NCBI GenBank assembly: GCA_947461105.1
Contig: CANHIG010000003.1
Location: 1 to 52,173, forward strand
Length of the DNA: 52,173 bases
From: Bacteroidota bacterium
GTDB lineage: Bacteria > Bacteroidota > Bacteroidia > Chitinophagales > LD1
Direction of reading: 5' to 3'
Part shown: piece by piece, positions 1 through 7,788 of the stretch
Layout: every line of letters starts with the position of its first letter
Numbering within the stretch: position 1 is the first letter of the stretch
The notes under the pieces: generated by a model
Databases searched by the model: none
Told to the model about the DNA's origin: nothing
Seen by the model: the letters and a program-made list of their open reading frames with translations, nothing else
Position numbers and translations under genes: made by a program

Positions 1-17
1 GATTTTACATCAGCCAT
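1..17 (-). CDS. Start of a minus-strand gene cut by the left edge
   Basis: Reading the minus strand, an ATG at 17-15 begins M-A-D-V-K and the frame is open to the edge. A good Bacteroidota-type promoter points into it from 89-119, which is the main reason to believe it. Only five full codons are visible, so no product can be named. Confidence 0.4.
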
Positions 18-88
18 TTTAATATGTATTTATTGGTTTTAAAAGATTTTTTAATCCGCCTTGGAAGCTCCTTTCGGAAAACGGAACG

Positions 89-119
89 CAAATGTAGTAT
101 TATTTTTCAACATTTCAAA
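89..119 (-). promoter_or_regulatory. Bacteroidota sigma-A type promoter for the left-edge gene
   Basis: On the minus strand TTTG (119-116) is followed after exactly 19 nt by TACATTTG (96-89). This matches the Bacteroidota -33/-7 consensus TTTG-N19/20-TAnnTTTG without mismatch. Transcription would start near 84, leaving a leader of about 65 nt before the ATG at 17. The match is direct; activity is inferred. Confidence 0.65.
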
Positions 120-237
120 TGTGGAATTGCTTTTTAAAGAAAAACAACCAGACGAATCAACTTAAATTAATACAACCTATTGATTATAAATAATTTATGT
201 CTTTTAAACCTCAGTTTCGATATGTTATAAAAACTAA

Positions 238-269
238 TTTGATTTTGCAGCAAAGCAATAATAGCTTTA
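238..269 (+). promoter_or_regulatory. Candidate promoter for the barrel gene at 302
   Basis: TTTG at 238-241 is followed after 20 nt by TAGCTTTA at 262-269, one mismatch from TAnnTTTG. The spacing and the distance to the ATG at 302 fit a Bacteroidota housekeeping promoter with a short leader. Confidence 0.45.
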
Positions 270-301
270 CCTTCACGTTTGAAAACCCAAAAGTAAGAAT
301 A

Positions 302-1105
302 ATGAAAAAATTAATATTTGCGTTGTTTATCACCGCTGCCCCTTTTGCAGGCAAAGCCCAAATAGGCAATTTCGAAGAAGTCGTTTATCTGAAAAACGGT
401 AGCATATACAGAGGAGTGATTGTGGAAGAAATTCCCGGCAAATCCATCAAACTTTTAACTCGTGACCAAAACATCATCGCTTTCCAACTGGATGAGGTAG
501 AAAAGCTTACTAAAGAAAGACCTACTCAAAATTATTTCAAGCAAAATCAGGGAGATGCCGCTCCGCTTCGTGAAAAAACTAAATTCAATACCAAGTATAA
601 ACCGGGTGGCGTGTATTTGCTGGTGGGTTTTAACGGAGGCGCGCACCAGATAGGCGGTGGTGTGGGAATTGAAATGGATTTGGGGTACAAGATTTTTCCG
701 AAGAAAAAGGAATGGAAAAAGAAAGTGATGTGGGGCGGTGATATATTCGGTTTTGCTACCGTACAAGGTTTCCCTTTTGTAGGAACTAACTTTCAGGCAG
801 GAATTAACGGAGGCGCATCTATGGCACTTCGATTTGGCAAAGCAAACTATTTCTATGTGACTCCATACACAGGGCTAAACGTTATTACTGCCTCTCATCG
901 CGATGAATATTATGATGATTACTCAGGAGGCTATGTAAGAAGACAAAGAAGAGATTTTGGAGCAGCCATCCCCATTGGTCTTAAACTGGAGCTTACTTTC
1001 AGAAAGTTCTATTTCGGAAACAACACCAGCCTGGGCGGTTCTATCACCACAAGTGGCGGTGGCGGCTACTTCAGAACAGGTCTTTACCTTGGGGTGAAGT
1101 TCTGA
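302..1105 (+). CDS. Secreted protein with N-terminal strand domain and outer-membrane barrel (function unknown)
   Basis: This 267-residue protein begins with a clear signal peptide (MKKLIFALFITAAPFAGKAQ). The open frame extends upstream to 197, but starting at 302 puts the signal at the N-terminus, so 302 is chosen. Residues about 22-70 hold a motif common in Bacteroidota envelope proteins (EVVYLKNGSIYRGVIVEEIP...DEVEKLTKE), a small beta domain. From about residue 100 the chain is rich in Gly and alternating aromatic strands (GVYLLVGFNGGAHQIGGG, FYVTPYTGLNVI) and ends in GLYLGVKF, as expected for a small outer-membrane beta-barrel. No enzymatic motif is visible. It stands alone behind its own candidate promoter. 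The family resemblance is from memory; the function is unknown. Confidence 0.75.
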   Translation: MKKLIFALFITAAPFAGKAQIGNFEEVVYLKNGSIYRGVIVEEIPGKSIKLLTRDQNIIAFQLDEVEKLTKERPTQNYFKQNQGDAAPLREKTKFNTKYKPGGVYLLVGFNGGAHQIGGGVGIEMDLGYKIFPKKKEWKKKVMWGGDIFGFATVQGFPFVGTNFQAGINGGASMALRFGKANYFYVTPYTGLNVITASHRDEYYDDYSGGYVRRQRRDFGAAIPIGLKLELTFRKFYFGNNTSLGGSITTSGGGGYFRTGLYLGVKF

Positions 1106-1275
1106 GCTGAAACCTTTAGTACAATATCTCAGAATTAGAGTTACACGAGCCATGAAGATTGAGTATGGAAAATATCAATTAGAAAATTTTTTATTTGCTT
1201 TTTTTTATATATTCGTATTAAGTCTGGTGCTTGAAATTCCAAAATCAATTCATTAACCAATAAAAACTAACAACT

Positions 1276-2376
1276 ATGGCTTCTACACCAAATCCATCGC
1301 TTTTAAAGTATGTTAACCCATACACCCCAATTGCTCCAAAGTATTCTGAGGGGCTTAATTCAATTGTTGCCACATTGGCACCTTTATATCCAAACCAAAC
1401 TATTGACGACCTTGTGAATGCAGTTTACACTTATGTTACCACTACATATTCTCAAACACCTAGCCCAATAGAGGAGCAAAATTTTAAGTCATTAATATAT
1501 TCGTTGATAAATGGATATTTAAATTATCAGCTTGCCTACTCCACAAAACAAATGGATTTTATACACAAACTAATTGGAGGTACTCTTGCCAACGGCAATC
1601 CAGAAAATATACTGTGGCACATTTTAGATGTAGAAGAACAAATTGCGCAAAGTAATTTAACTACAATAGAGCAATCACCATTATTATACGCTACAGCTGT
1701 TGGTAAAGCAGCTTACAATTATTGGTCAGCAGTTGTAACTAGTCCAGAATCATGGAATGACTTTATCACATCGTTTACTCCTTCAATTATAAAATTTCCA
1801 TACTGGGTTGCAAGCTCTATGCAGGGTGTTTTAATAGGTATTAACCTGTTAAACTCAGTTGATGACAACATTGAAAAAACCTTACAAACTGTATTTCAGT
1901 TGCAAGGTTTTGAAGCATTAGCCTCTTTATACGGGTCTTTAAGTATTGGTGCAGGAAAGGTGGTATTTAATTGGCAACAGAAAGAAATTTTTGCTCAAAA
2001 AATCAACACAGGTAATGGTCCTGTACCAAACGCAGTAGTTAATATTCGCTTTTTGTGGGGTACCTATCGCGGTCAAAATAGAGGTTGTGAGCCAAGTTGG
2101 GGATTATGCGGCATAGATATTGGTTTTTTACATCCTACAAATGATTCATCTAGTGGGTCTGCACAAATATTAGAAGGCAAATTACATATCCATATAAATG
2201 CTGGAGATGTTCCAGCAAAATATGCAGAACAGATTGCAAGTAAAGTAATACCTGTTGCAAATAATATTCAGCTATCACCAGAAATTTGCAAACAACTTGG
2301 TGTTTGTAGTTATACTATTAATGCCGGGAATTATAATTTCACTTCATGTTGTGACGGCTACAGCTTCATATTCTAA
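1276..2376 (+). CDS. Hypothetical protein with Cys-rich C-terminus, first gene of a two-gene unit
   Basis: I do not recognise this 366-residue protein. It has no signal peptide and starts with a Pro/Ser/Thr-rich stretch. Residues about 20-130 are predicted mostly helical, and residues about 145-230 are hydrophobic-amphipathic and Trp/Tyr-rich (YNYWSAVVTSPESWNDF, FPYWVASSMQGVLIGINLL). The last 100 residues change character: they are beta-rich with clustered cysteines in CEPSWGLCG, CKQLGVCSY and SCC, and the chain ends in CDGYSFIF. Five bases separate it from the membrane protein at 2382, so the two are probably co-transcribed. The ATG at 1276 follows a leader of about 170 bases in which I found no convincing promoter. 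The gene is intact and looks like a real coding sequence. Confidence 0.7.
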   Translation: MASTPNPSLLKYVNPYTPIAPKYSEGLNSIVATLAPLYPNQTIDDLVNAVYTYVTTTYSQTPSPIEEQNFKSLIYSLINGYLNYQLAYSTKQMDFIHKLIGGTLANGNPENILWHILDVEEQIAQSNLTTIEQSPLLYATAVGKAAYNYWSAVVTSPESWNDFITSFTPSIIKFPYWVASSMQGVLIGINLLNSVDDNIEKTLQTVFQLQGFEALASLYGSLSIGAGKVVFNWQQKEIFAQKINTGNGPVPNAVVNIRFLWGTYRGQNRGCEPSWGLCGIDIGFLHPTNDSSSGSAQILEGKLHIHINAGDVPAKYAEQIASKVIPVANNIQLSPEICKQLGVCSYTINAGNYNFTSCCDGYSFIF

Positions 2377-2381
2377 ATTAC

Positions 2382-2954
2382 TTGATTAGATTGAAGAGTT
2401 TGTTAAAAGGAATCCTTAGCATAGTAGCAGTAATTCTACTGCTACTATGTTTAGTTACTGTAATTTTTTATTACGTGACTGGTATAAGCTACTTTGCTAT
2501 AGCTAAAACTTATACAAAAAGTGAAATTGAAGAAATAGCCAAAACTTACAAAAGTTCAGAGGTGTTTTTGATTAGGCCGAAATATTTTATCCAGTACGGG
2601 AAAGGTCATTTTCCAAAGTACAAAATTTATAACCCTTCTGGATTACAGATAAATGTTTATGCTTGTTATGAATCGCTACCCACTTTACCAGTTTTTATCA
2701 AGAAAAAATCAAATGATATTCTAGTTAATCAGACTTTTGAAAACGAGTTATTAAAAAGTAGAAATTTAAATTCAGACAGTATCAACGCACAGAGTACTTT
2801 TACTCAAGGTAAATACAACATGATATTCTATTACAAAAATGCAATGGATAGAATACAAAAAAAACAATTACACAATGTTCTTATCGGTAACCTTGGAGAT
2901 TTCAAAGATAGTTTAAATGTGATTTTTATAAATGTTGACAGAGTTAACTTCTAA
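2382..2954 (+). CDS. Hypothetical membrane-anchored protein, partner of the preceding gene
   Basis: This is a 190-residue protein starting from TTG, five bases after the stop of the preceding gene; no ATG occurs in frame until far inside, so TTG at 2382 (or the TTG at 2391 or 2400) is the likely start. Residues about 10-40 form one long hydrophobic segment (LSIVAVILLLLCLVTVIFYYV), with basic residues before it, so the rest probably lies in the periplasm. The soluble part is Lys/Tyr/Asn-rich with no recognised motif. The tight spacing suggests the pair works together. An anchored accessory or an immunity-like protein would fit, but nothing in the sequence proves either. Confidence 0.65.
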   Translation: MIRLKSLLKGILSIVAVILLLLCLVTVIFYYVTGISYFAIAKTYTKSEIEEIAKTYKSSEVFLIRPKYFIQYGKGHFPKYKIYNPSGLQINVYACYESLPTLPVFIKKKSNDILVNQTFENELLKSRNLNSDSINAQSTFTQGKYNMIFYYKNAMDRIQKKQLHNVLIGNLGDFKDSLNVIFINVDRVNF

Positions 2955-2971
2955 ACTCATATTCCCAACTG

Positions 2972-3013
2972 TCTGTAGTCTGAAGCAAAGCCATTGCGCT
3001 GTGACTACAGACT
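2972..3013. terminator. Long hairpin after the hypothetical pair
   Basis: GTCTGTAGTC (2972-2981) and GACTACAGAC (3004-3013) are perfect inverted copies. Between them GCAA and TTGC can pair further, giving an extended hairpin just downstream of the stop at 2954. There is no clear T-run, so this could be a terminator, an RNA-stabilising element or a repeat unit. Confidence 0.5.
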
Positions 3014-3090
3014 CAAATCAACTAAATCATTAAACCTTCAAATGTCATTTTTTTCCGTAGTCGCCTGCCACTTTACAGATAGAGGCTAAA

Positions 3091-3789
3091 TCAGCATATC
3101 AGCAACAACCTTTTCTGTCCGGTTTTTTCTTTTGGTGCACGGTGCACACATGGAAGCACTTCGCTCTCAGGATGATCAACTGCTAATCGCCATAAGTTTC
3201 CAATGCCTAAGCTGACAGGTTGTGCAGTTGGTTTTGCATTATAGTGTAGGTCAAAGAAATGTTCACTCAAAAATGATTCAAAACCTTCATCCGCTCCGTG
3301 ATATAATTTTTTGAGCTCAGCCCGAATTTCGGGAACAAGCACTTTTTGTATGGCTTCTGAACTAGGCAATATTTCACTCGACTCGCCATAGTAAGTACAT
3401 AAAAAAGTATCGGTTGGTACAGGAGAGCGATCCACATGAAAAGAATACACATCGGTTGGGAAAAACGGGTGGGCATCATCCCGCTCATAACACCTGATTA
3501 CATTCAGGATTGGAGATGCGCCATGCGCTTTCAATAGCTTCAGGTCTTGCAAAATAATTTCTCGGGCAAGCTGTCCCTGCTCACTTAATAGAAGAGAGAG
3601 AAGCTCATCCTCATAAATTTCTGCTATATTTTCGTTTAGTGCTATCTTGTTTACAATTTCAGAAAAATCACCTGTGAGTGTTCGGGTCCAGCAAATTGCA
3701 TTCATTGCTCCGCGAAAAGGAGTGGTAACAAGGTCTTGAAAATTAGAAACACAGTGAATTTGATGTTCAGTTTGAGATAAATCTGTCAT
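3091..3789 (-). CDS. DUF1826-like protein, putative 2OG-Fe(II) oxygenase fold
   Basis: A 232-residue soluble protein. It resembles what I remember of the DUF1826 family (FRGAMNAICWTRTLTGDF near residues 25-42), but I cannot confirm this without a search. Visible residues fit a 2-oxoglutarate/Fe(II) oxygenase-like double-stranded beta-helix: H118-x-D120 in SFHVDRSP, a distal H216 in CVHRAP, and R227 eleven residues further (KRLLL), the usual spacing for the residue that binds the 2OG carboxylate. Its first five codons and leader lie in a 24-bp sequence that is repeated at 6260-6283, beyond the GH31 gene. No partner gene is evident. The fold assignment is inference from motif order and spacing. 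Confidence 0.6.
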   Translation of the reverse strand: MTDLSQTEHQIHCVSNFQDLVTTPFRGAMNAICWTRTLTGDFSEIVNKIALNENIAEIYEDELLSLLLSEQGQLAREIILQDLKLLKAHGASPILNVIRCYERDDAHPFFPTDVYSFHVDRSPVPTDTFLCTYYGESSEILPSSEAIQKVLVPEIRAELKKLYHGADEGFESFLSEHFFDLHYNAKPTAQPVSLGIGNLWRLAVDHPESEVLPCVHRAPKEKTGQKRLLLIC

Positions 3790-3799
3790 AACAATTATT
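3776..3799. repeat. 24-bp direct repeat, left copy
   Basis: This sequence is identical over 24 bases to 6260-6283. It covers the start codon, codons 2-5 and ten leader bases of the minus-strand gene ending at 3789. Together the two copies bracket the GH31 region. Confidence 0.85.
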
Positions 3800-3851
3800 G
3801 ATAACGCCCGACCGTGAAAATACTATTCAAACCGGAATAACTGCTATTTTA

Positions 3852-3861
3852 AAGAGCCTGA
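3852..3861. repeat. 10-bp inverted repeat, left end of the GH31 segment
   Basis: AAGAGCCTGA here is the exact reverse complement of TCAGGCTCTT at 6195-6204. The pair flanks the GH31 gene, inside the 24-bp direct repeats. A nine-base word, GTCGTTATT, also follows this copy (3862-3870) and precedes the right copy (6179-6187). Confidence 0.6.
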
Positions 3862-3903
3862 GTCGTTATTGTATGTCTTGAAATTAAAACTTAATATTAT
3901 AGT

Positions 3904-6177
3904 ATGAAACAACTTTTAGCTATTGCTCTTCTTTTATTTTTTCGCAGCATATCTGCACAAGAGTATAACCCTGTAGCCCATGAAAAAGCAATAGTTATAA
4001 GCGGTAAAGCCCGCTTTACTGTTTTAACTGATGGTTTGATACGAATGGAATATTAGCCCGATTCCGTTTTTTGTAATCAGGCATCGCTAACTTTCGTGAA
4101 TAGAAACACACGCGTGCCTTCGTTCCAAGTGAAACATGAAAACGGAAAACTTATCATCACTACTTCGCTACTTACCTTAACTTATACTGAAAACAGCAGT
4201 GGGTTTACTTCTAAAAATCTGCGTATTGATTATAAAGATGCTGCCCGCAATTTTAGTTGGAAGCCGGGAGTGAAAGACCACAAAAATCTGAAAGGCACTA
4301 CGCGCACGCTTGATGGAGTGAGTGGCACGTTTAGTTATCAAACCATGAAAAAGATAAAACTGGAAGATGGAATTATTTCGCGCAGCGGCTGGGCTTTAGT
4401 GGATGATTCTGAAAAACCATTGTTTGATAACAGCGAATGGCAATGGGTAGAAGCGCGTAAAAATACTGGGCAGGATTTTTATTTTTTCGGTTACGGAAAC
4501 AACTACAAAAAAGCATTGTTTGATTTTACGCAAGTAGCAGGTAAAATTTCGCTGCCACCTAAATACACCTTCGGTGTTTGGTATTCACGTTACTGGAATT
4601 ACACCGAAGCAGAAATGAAAGACATTGTAAATGGCTACGAGAAAAACGATTTGCCGCTCGATGTACTGGTAGTGGATATGGATTGGCACATCACCGAAAA
4701 ATCTAGCCCGGAAATTTTCAGCCATGCAAATCCAAAACCCAATGGCTGGACAGGTTTTACCTGGGAGAAGAAATATTTTCCCGATTACAAAGGGTTTTTG
4801 AAATGGACAGATGAGAACCACTTGCAAACATGTTTAAACCTTCATCCCGCTGAAGGCGTGCAGGCACATGAAGCTGCTTATGATACTTTTGCAAAAGCCA
4901 TGAATGCTGATACTTCAAAGCACGCTGCCATTCCTTTCGACATTACGAACAAAAAATTTGCAAATAATTATTTCGATGTGTTGCTGCATCCTTATGAAAA
5001 AGCGGGTGTAGATTTCTGGTGGCTGGACTGGCAGCAGTGGGGCGGCACCAACATCAAAGGTGTGAACCCTACTTTCTATTTAAACTATGTGCACTATAGC
5101 GATATGCAGCGGCAAGGCAAGCGTCCGCTTATTTTCCACAGATGGGGCGGCTTGGGTAATCATCGTTATCAAATTGGTTTCAGTGGCGATTACTTTATTA
5201 ATTGGAAAGGCCTCTCGTATCAACCGGAGTTTACTTCAACGGCTGCCAATGTTGGTTTTGGATTCTGGAGCCATGACATTGGAGCGCACATGGGCGCATC
5301 GAAAAAAAATAAGCAAGATGCCGAGCTGTATACGCGCTGGGTACAATGGGGCGCGTTCAGTCCCATCTTCCGCACACATGCCACTAACGATAAAGAAATT
5401 GAAAGACGCATGTGGCTGTATCCGAAAGAAAATTTGGATGCCATGCGAAACGCTTTACAGTTGCGCTACTCGCTTATTCCGTATATCTATACTTATTCGC
5501 GTATGGCGTATGACAGTGGCGTGTCGCTCATTCGCCCTATGTATTATGAATATCCTGACAATGAAAAAGCATACAACGTTCCGCATCAATATTATTTTGG
5601 CAGCAATATGATTGCCGCACCGGTTCACCAAAGCATGAATGGAAATACCACAGCAACACAAACTGTTTGGCTGCCTGAAGGCAACTGGTATGATTACACT
5701 ACACAAGAATTAATAAAAGGCGGAAGAAATTTCACCGCCACATATTCCTTGAATCAAATTCCGTTGTTTGTAAAAGAAGGAAGCATCATACCCTCGCAAA
5801 CAAAAAAGCACCGCATTACCGGCAGCGTTATAGATACACTTACGCTCACCGTTTATGCTGACACCTCTGCCGAATTTAACTTATATGAAGACGATGGAAC
5901 CACAGAAGGATACAAAAGCAATGAATTTTCCTTTACTGCTTTCAGGTATACCAAAAATTTGACAGGAGCTGCGTTTACTATTCAACCGGATGGCAAACAA
6001 TACAGCGGCATGATTACCGAAAGATGCTACGAAATAAATTTGCCGTATGGCACAAAACCAAATTCAGTTACCAGCAACGGAGCAAATACAAATTGGAATT
6101 ATGATGAAGTGACAAAGCAACTCAATGTTCATTTAGCTAAAGACAAAATGGAACAAATCACTGTTCAAATAAACTGA
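3904..6177 (+). pseudogene. GH31 alpha-glucosidase/alpha-xylosidase-type gene interrupted by an in-frame TAG
   Basis: The ATG at 3904 opens a signal peptide (MKQLLAIALLLFFRSISAQE) and a GH31 N-terminal sequence ending in TDGLIRMEY. TAG at 4054-4056 then stops it. The same frame continues without a shift (PDSVFCNQASLTFVNRN) to 6177, about 757 codons, the usual size for the family. GH31 enzymes are retaining exo-glycosidases for alpha-linked glucose or xylose. The catalytic domain looks intact: nucleophile Asp in WWLDWQQWGG (full-length residue 375, codon at 5026) and acid/base Asp in FWSHDIGAH (residue 458, codon at 5275). A DUF5110-like C-terminal beta domain contains NLYEDDG. A GTG at 4096 could start a 693-residue form, but that lacks the signal peptide and part of the N-terminal sandwich. 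The TAG may be a recent null mutation or a sequence error; no pyrrolysine genes are in the window. Confidence 0.8.
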
Positions 6178-6194
6178 TGTCGTTATTACGATTT

Positions 6195-6204
6195 TCAGGC
6201 TCTT
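6195..6204. repeat. 10-bp inverted repeat, right end of the GH31 segment
   Basis: TCAGGCTCTT is the reverse complement of 3852-3861 and lies 18 bases after the GH31 stop codon. It may be a terminal repeat of a moved segment or chance; ten bases alone is weak evidence. Confidence 0.55.
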
Positions 6205-6259
6205 AGTGTTTTGGATATTCCCTTTTTGCACGAGTGGAAAACACCTCACGCTATCGGAG

Positions 6260-6283
6260 GATAAATCTGTCATAACAATTATT
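6260..6283. repeat. 24-bp direct repeat, right copy
   Basis: This is an exact copy of 3776-3799. On the minus strand it again reads ATG followed by T-D-L-S, and the frame stays open for some codons towards the GH31 gene without resembling the rest of the 3091-3789 product. It looks like a duplicated 5' end of that gene. Just right of it, CATCACCAAAT occurs twice (6289-6299 and 6308-6318), an ordinary short spacer repeat. Confidence 0.85.
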
Positions 6284-6323
6284 TATTCCATCACCAAATT
6301 ATCAGCTCATCACCAAATCGTTC

Positions 6324-7715
6324 TCAGTATCCCAAAATCTTCAACATACTCTCTGCCGTTTGCTCTTCGGCAAAAACTTTGTACGTAAATTTCCCTTTTA
6401 CTTCATCTACCAAAATATGAGGTGGTGAGGGTAAGAGACAATGTTTGATACCGCCATATCCGCTGAGTGTGTCCTGATAAGCTCCAGTATGAAAAAATCC
6501 AATAATGAGGTTTTCCCCCTCCTTAATCTCAGGAAGGTAAACCTGATTGATATGCGCATCGGAATTATAGTAATCGCCCACATCGCAAGTGATACCGCCC
6601 AAATTTACTTGCTTATATTGTCTGTTCCACATATTCACCGGCAGCATGATAAAGCGCTGCGACAAGCCCCAAATGTCGGGCAAATTATTCATCAGCGAGC
6701 CATCAAGCATATACCAGGTTTCGCGGTCATTTTGCTGTTTTTTACCGAGTACGGAAAATATCACTGCCCCCGATTCACCCACTGTATAGCTGCCAAACTC
6801 AGTGTAAATATGCGGTTCTTCCACACCTTCTTCTCCGCACACGTTTTTAATCTGAGTTACAATTTCATTAATCATATACTCATAATCAAAATCAAAAGCC
6901 AATGATTGCTTAATCGGCATTCCTCCGCCAAGATTTATGGAATTCAAATCAGGACAAATCTTTTTGAGTTCAACATATATTTTCAATGCCTTGTGAAACT
7001 CTGTCCAGTAGTAGTTTACATCCTTGATTCCCGTATCTATAAAAAAGTGGAGCATTTTCAATTTATACTTCGGGTTGTCCATTATTTTTTGCTGATAATA
7101 AGACACCACATCATTTGCCCTAATGCCAAGACGCGAAGTGTAGAACTCATACTTTGGCTCCTCCTCTGCTGCTATGCGCATTCCTAATTGAAGCGGCTCA
7201 TCAAGCAGTTGATATTTATCCAACTCTGCAATGTTGTCTAATACCGTGATTACATTTTTGTAGCCTTGTTTGATGGCATTGATAATATTGTCCTGATAAA
7301 TCTGCGTTTTATAGCCATTGCAAATGATTTGAATGTCTTTATTCAGTTTTTTCTTTGTCTCCAGTTTTTTAATCAATTCAAAATCGAAGGCAGAAGACGT
7401 TTCTAAAAAGACTTTGCTCTTTAATGCCTCTTCAAGCACAAATGAAAAGTGAGAACTTTTAGTGCAATAGCAGTAATAATAATTTCCTTTATAATCCAAA
7501 TTGGCAATAGATGAATTAAACAGCCTGCGAGCCTTTTGGATTTGCTGACCAATTTTCGGAAGATAAGTAAGCCGGAGCGGAGTGCCATATTTCTTTACGA
7601 TATCCATCAATGGCAGATTATTAAACAAAAGCGAATCATCTTCCACTTTAAATTCCTTTTGAGGGAAATCGAAAGTCTGCTCAATAAGCTCTTTGTACTT
7701 GGGGTTGTTGTGCAT
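6324..7715 (-). CDS. speA: Arginine decarboxylase, Bacteroidota short form
   Basis: A 463-residue PLP enzyme of the fold-type III (alanine racemase-like) decarboxylase group. It converts arginine to agmatine and CO2, the first step of polyamine synthesis by the agmatine route. The PLP-binding lysine is K86 in YYYCYCTKSSHF. NLGGGMP (about residues 268-274) matches the Gly-rich phosphate-binding loop, and GFFHTGAYQ near the C-terminus belongs to the second-subunit active-site region. The protein is much shorter than the E. coli enzyme (about 650 residues) but typical of Bacteroidota homologues as I remember them. It is a single gene, divergent from argS with 73 bases between. No agmatinase or agmatine deiminase gene lies in the window. 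Diaminopimelate or another basic amino acid decarboxylase is a less likely alternative. Confidence 0.88.
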   Translation of the reverse strand: MHNNPKYKELIEQTFDFPQKEFKVEDDSLLFNNLPLMDIVKKYGTPLRLTYLPKIGQQIQKARRLFNSSIANLDYKGNYYYCYCTKSSHFSFVLEEALKSKVFLETSSAFDFELIKKLETKKKLNKDIQIICNGYKTQIYQDNIINAIKQGYKNVITVLDNIAELDKYQLLDEPLQLGMRIAAEEEPKYEFYTSRLGIRANDVVSYYQQKIMDNPKYKLKMLHFFIDTGIKDVNYYWTEFHKALKIYVELKKICPDLNSINLGGGMPIKQSLAFDFDYEYMINEIVTQIKNVCGEEGVEEPHIYTEFGSYTVGESGAVIFSVLGKKQQNDRETWYMLDGSLMNNLPDIWGLSQRFIMLPVNMWNRQYKQVNLGGITCDVGDYYNSDAHINQVYLPEIKEGENLIIGFFHTGAYQDTLSGYGGIKHCLLPSPPHILVDEVKGKFTYKVFAEEQTAESMLKILGY

Positions 7716-7788
7716 AGCGTAAAATTAATCCGACACAAATAACGGAAAAAGGCGACACATTTAGTCCAAAAAAATATAAGTTTGACCC

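Noticed and set aside
4054-4056. TAG in the GH31 gene as a pyrrolysine codon or programmed readthrough
   Set aside because: No pyrrolysine genes or special structure are visible in the window, and the site is near the N-terminus, not in a catalytic position. A mutation or sequence error is simpler.
5087-5611. 174-codon plus-strand open frame inside the GH31 gene
   Set aside because: It is a shadow frame; the GH31 frame carries the catalytic motifs and the shadow has no recognisable domain.
6289-6318. Twofold CATCACCAAAT as a CRISPR-like or iteron repeat
   Set aside because: There are only two copies of eleven bases with an eight-base spacer in a low-complexity gap.
7777-7784. TAAGTTTG as a leaderless promoter of argS
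   Set aside because: The -33 element is missing and the start site would fall on the ATG itself; noted under argS only.
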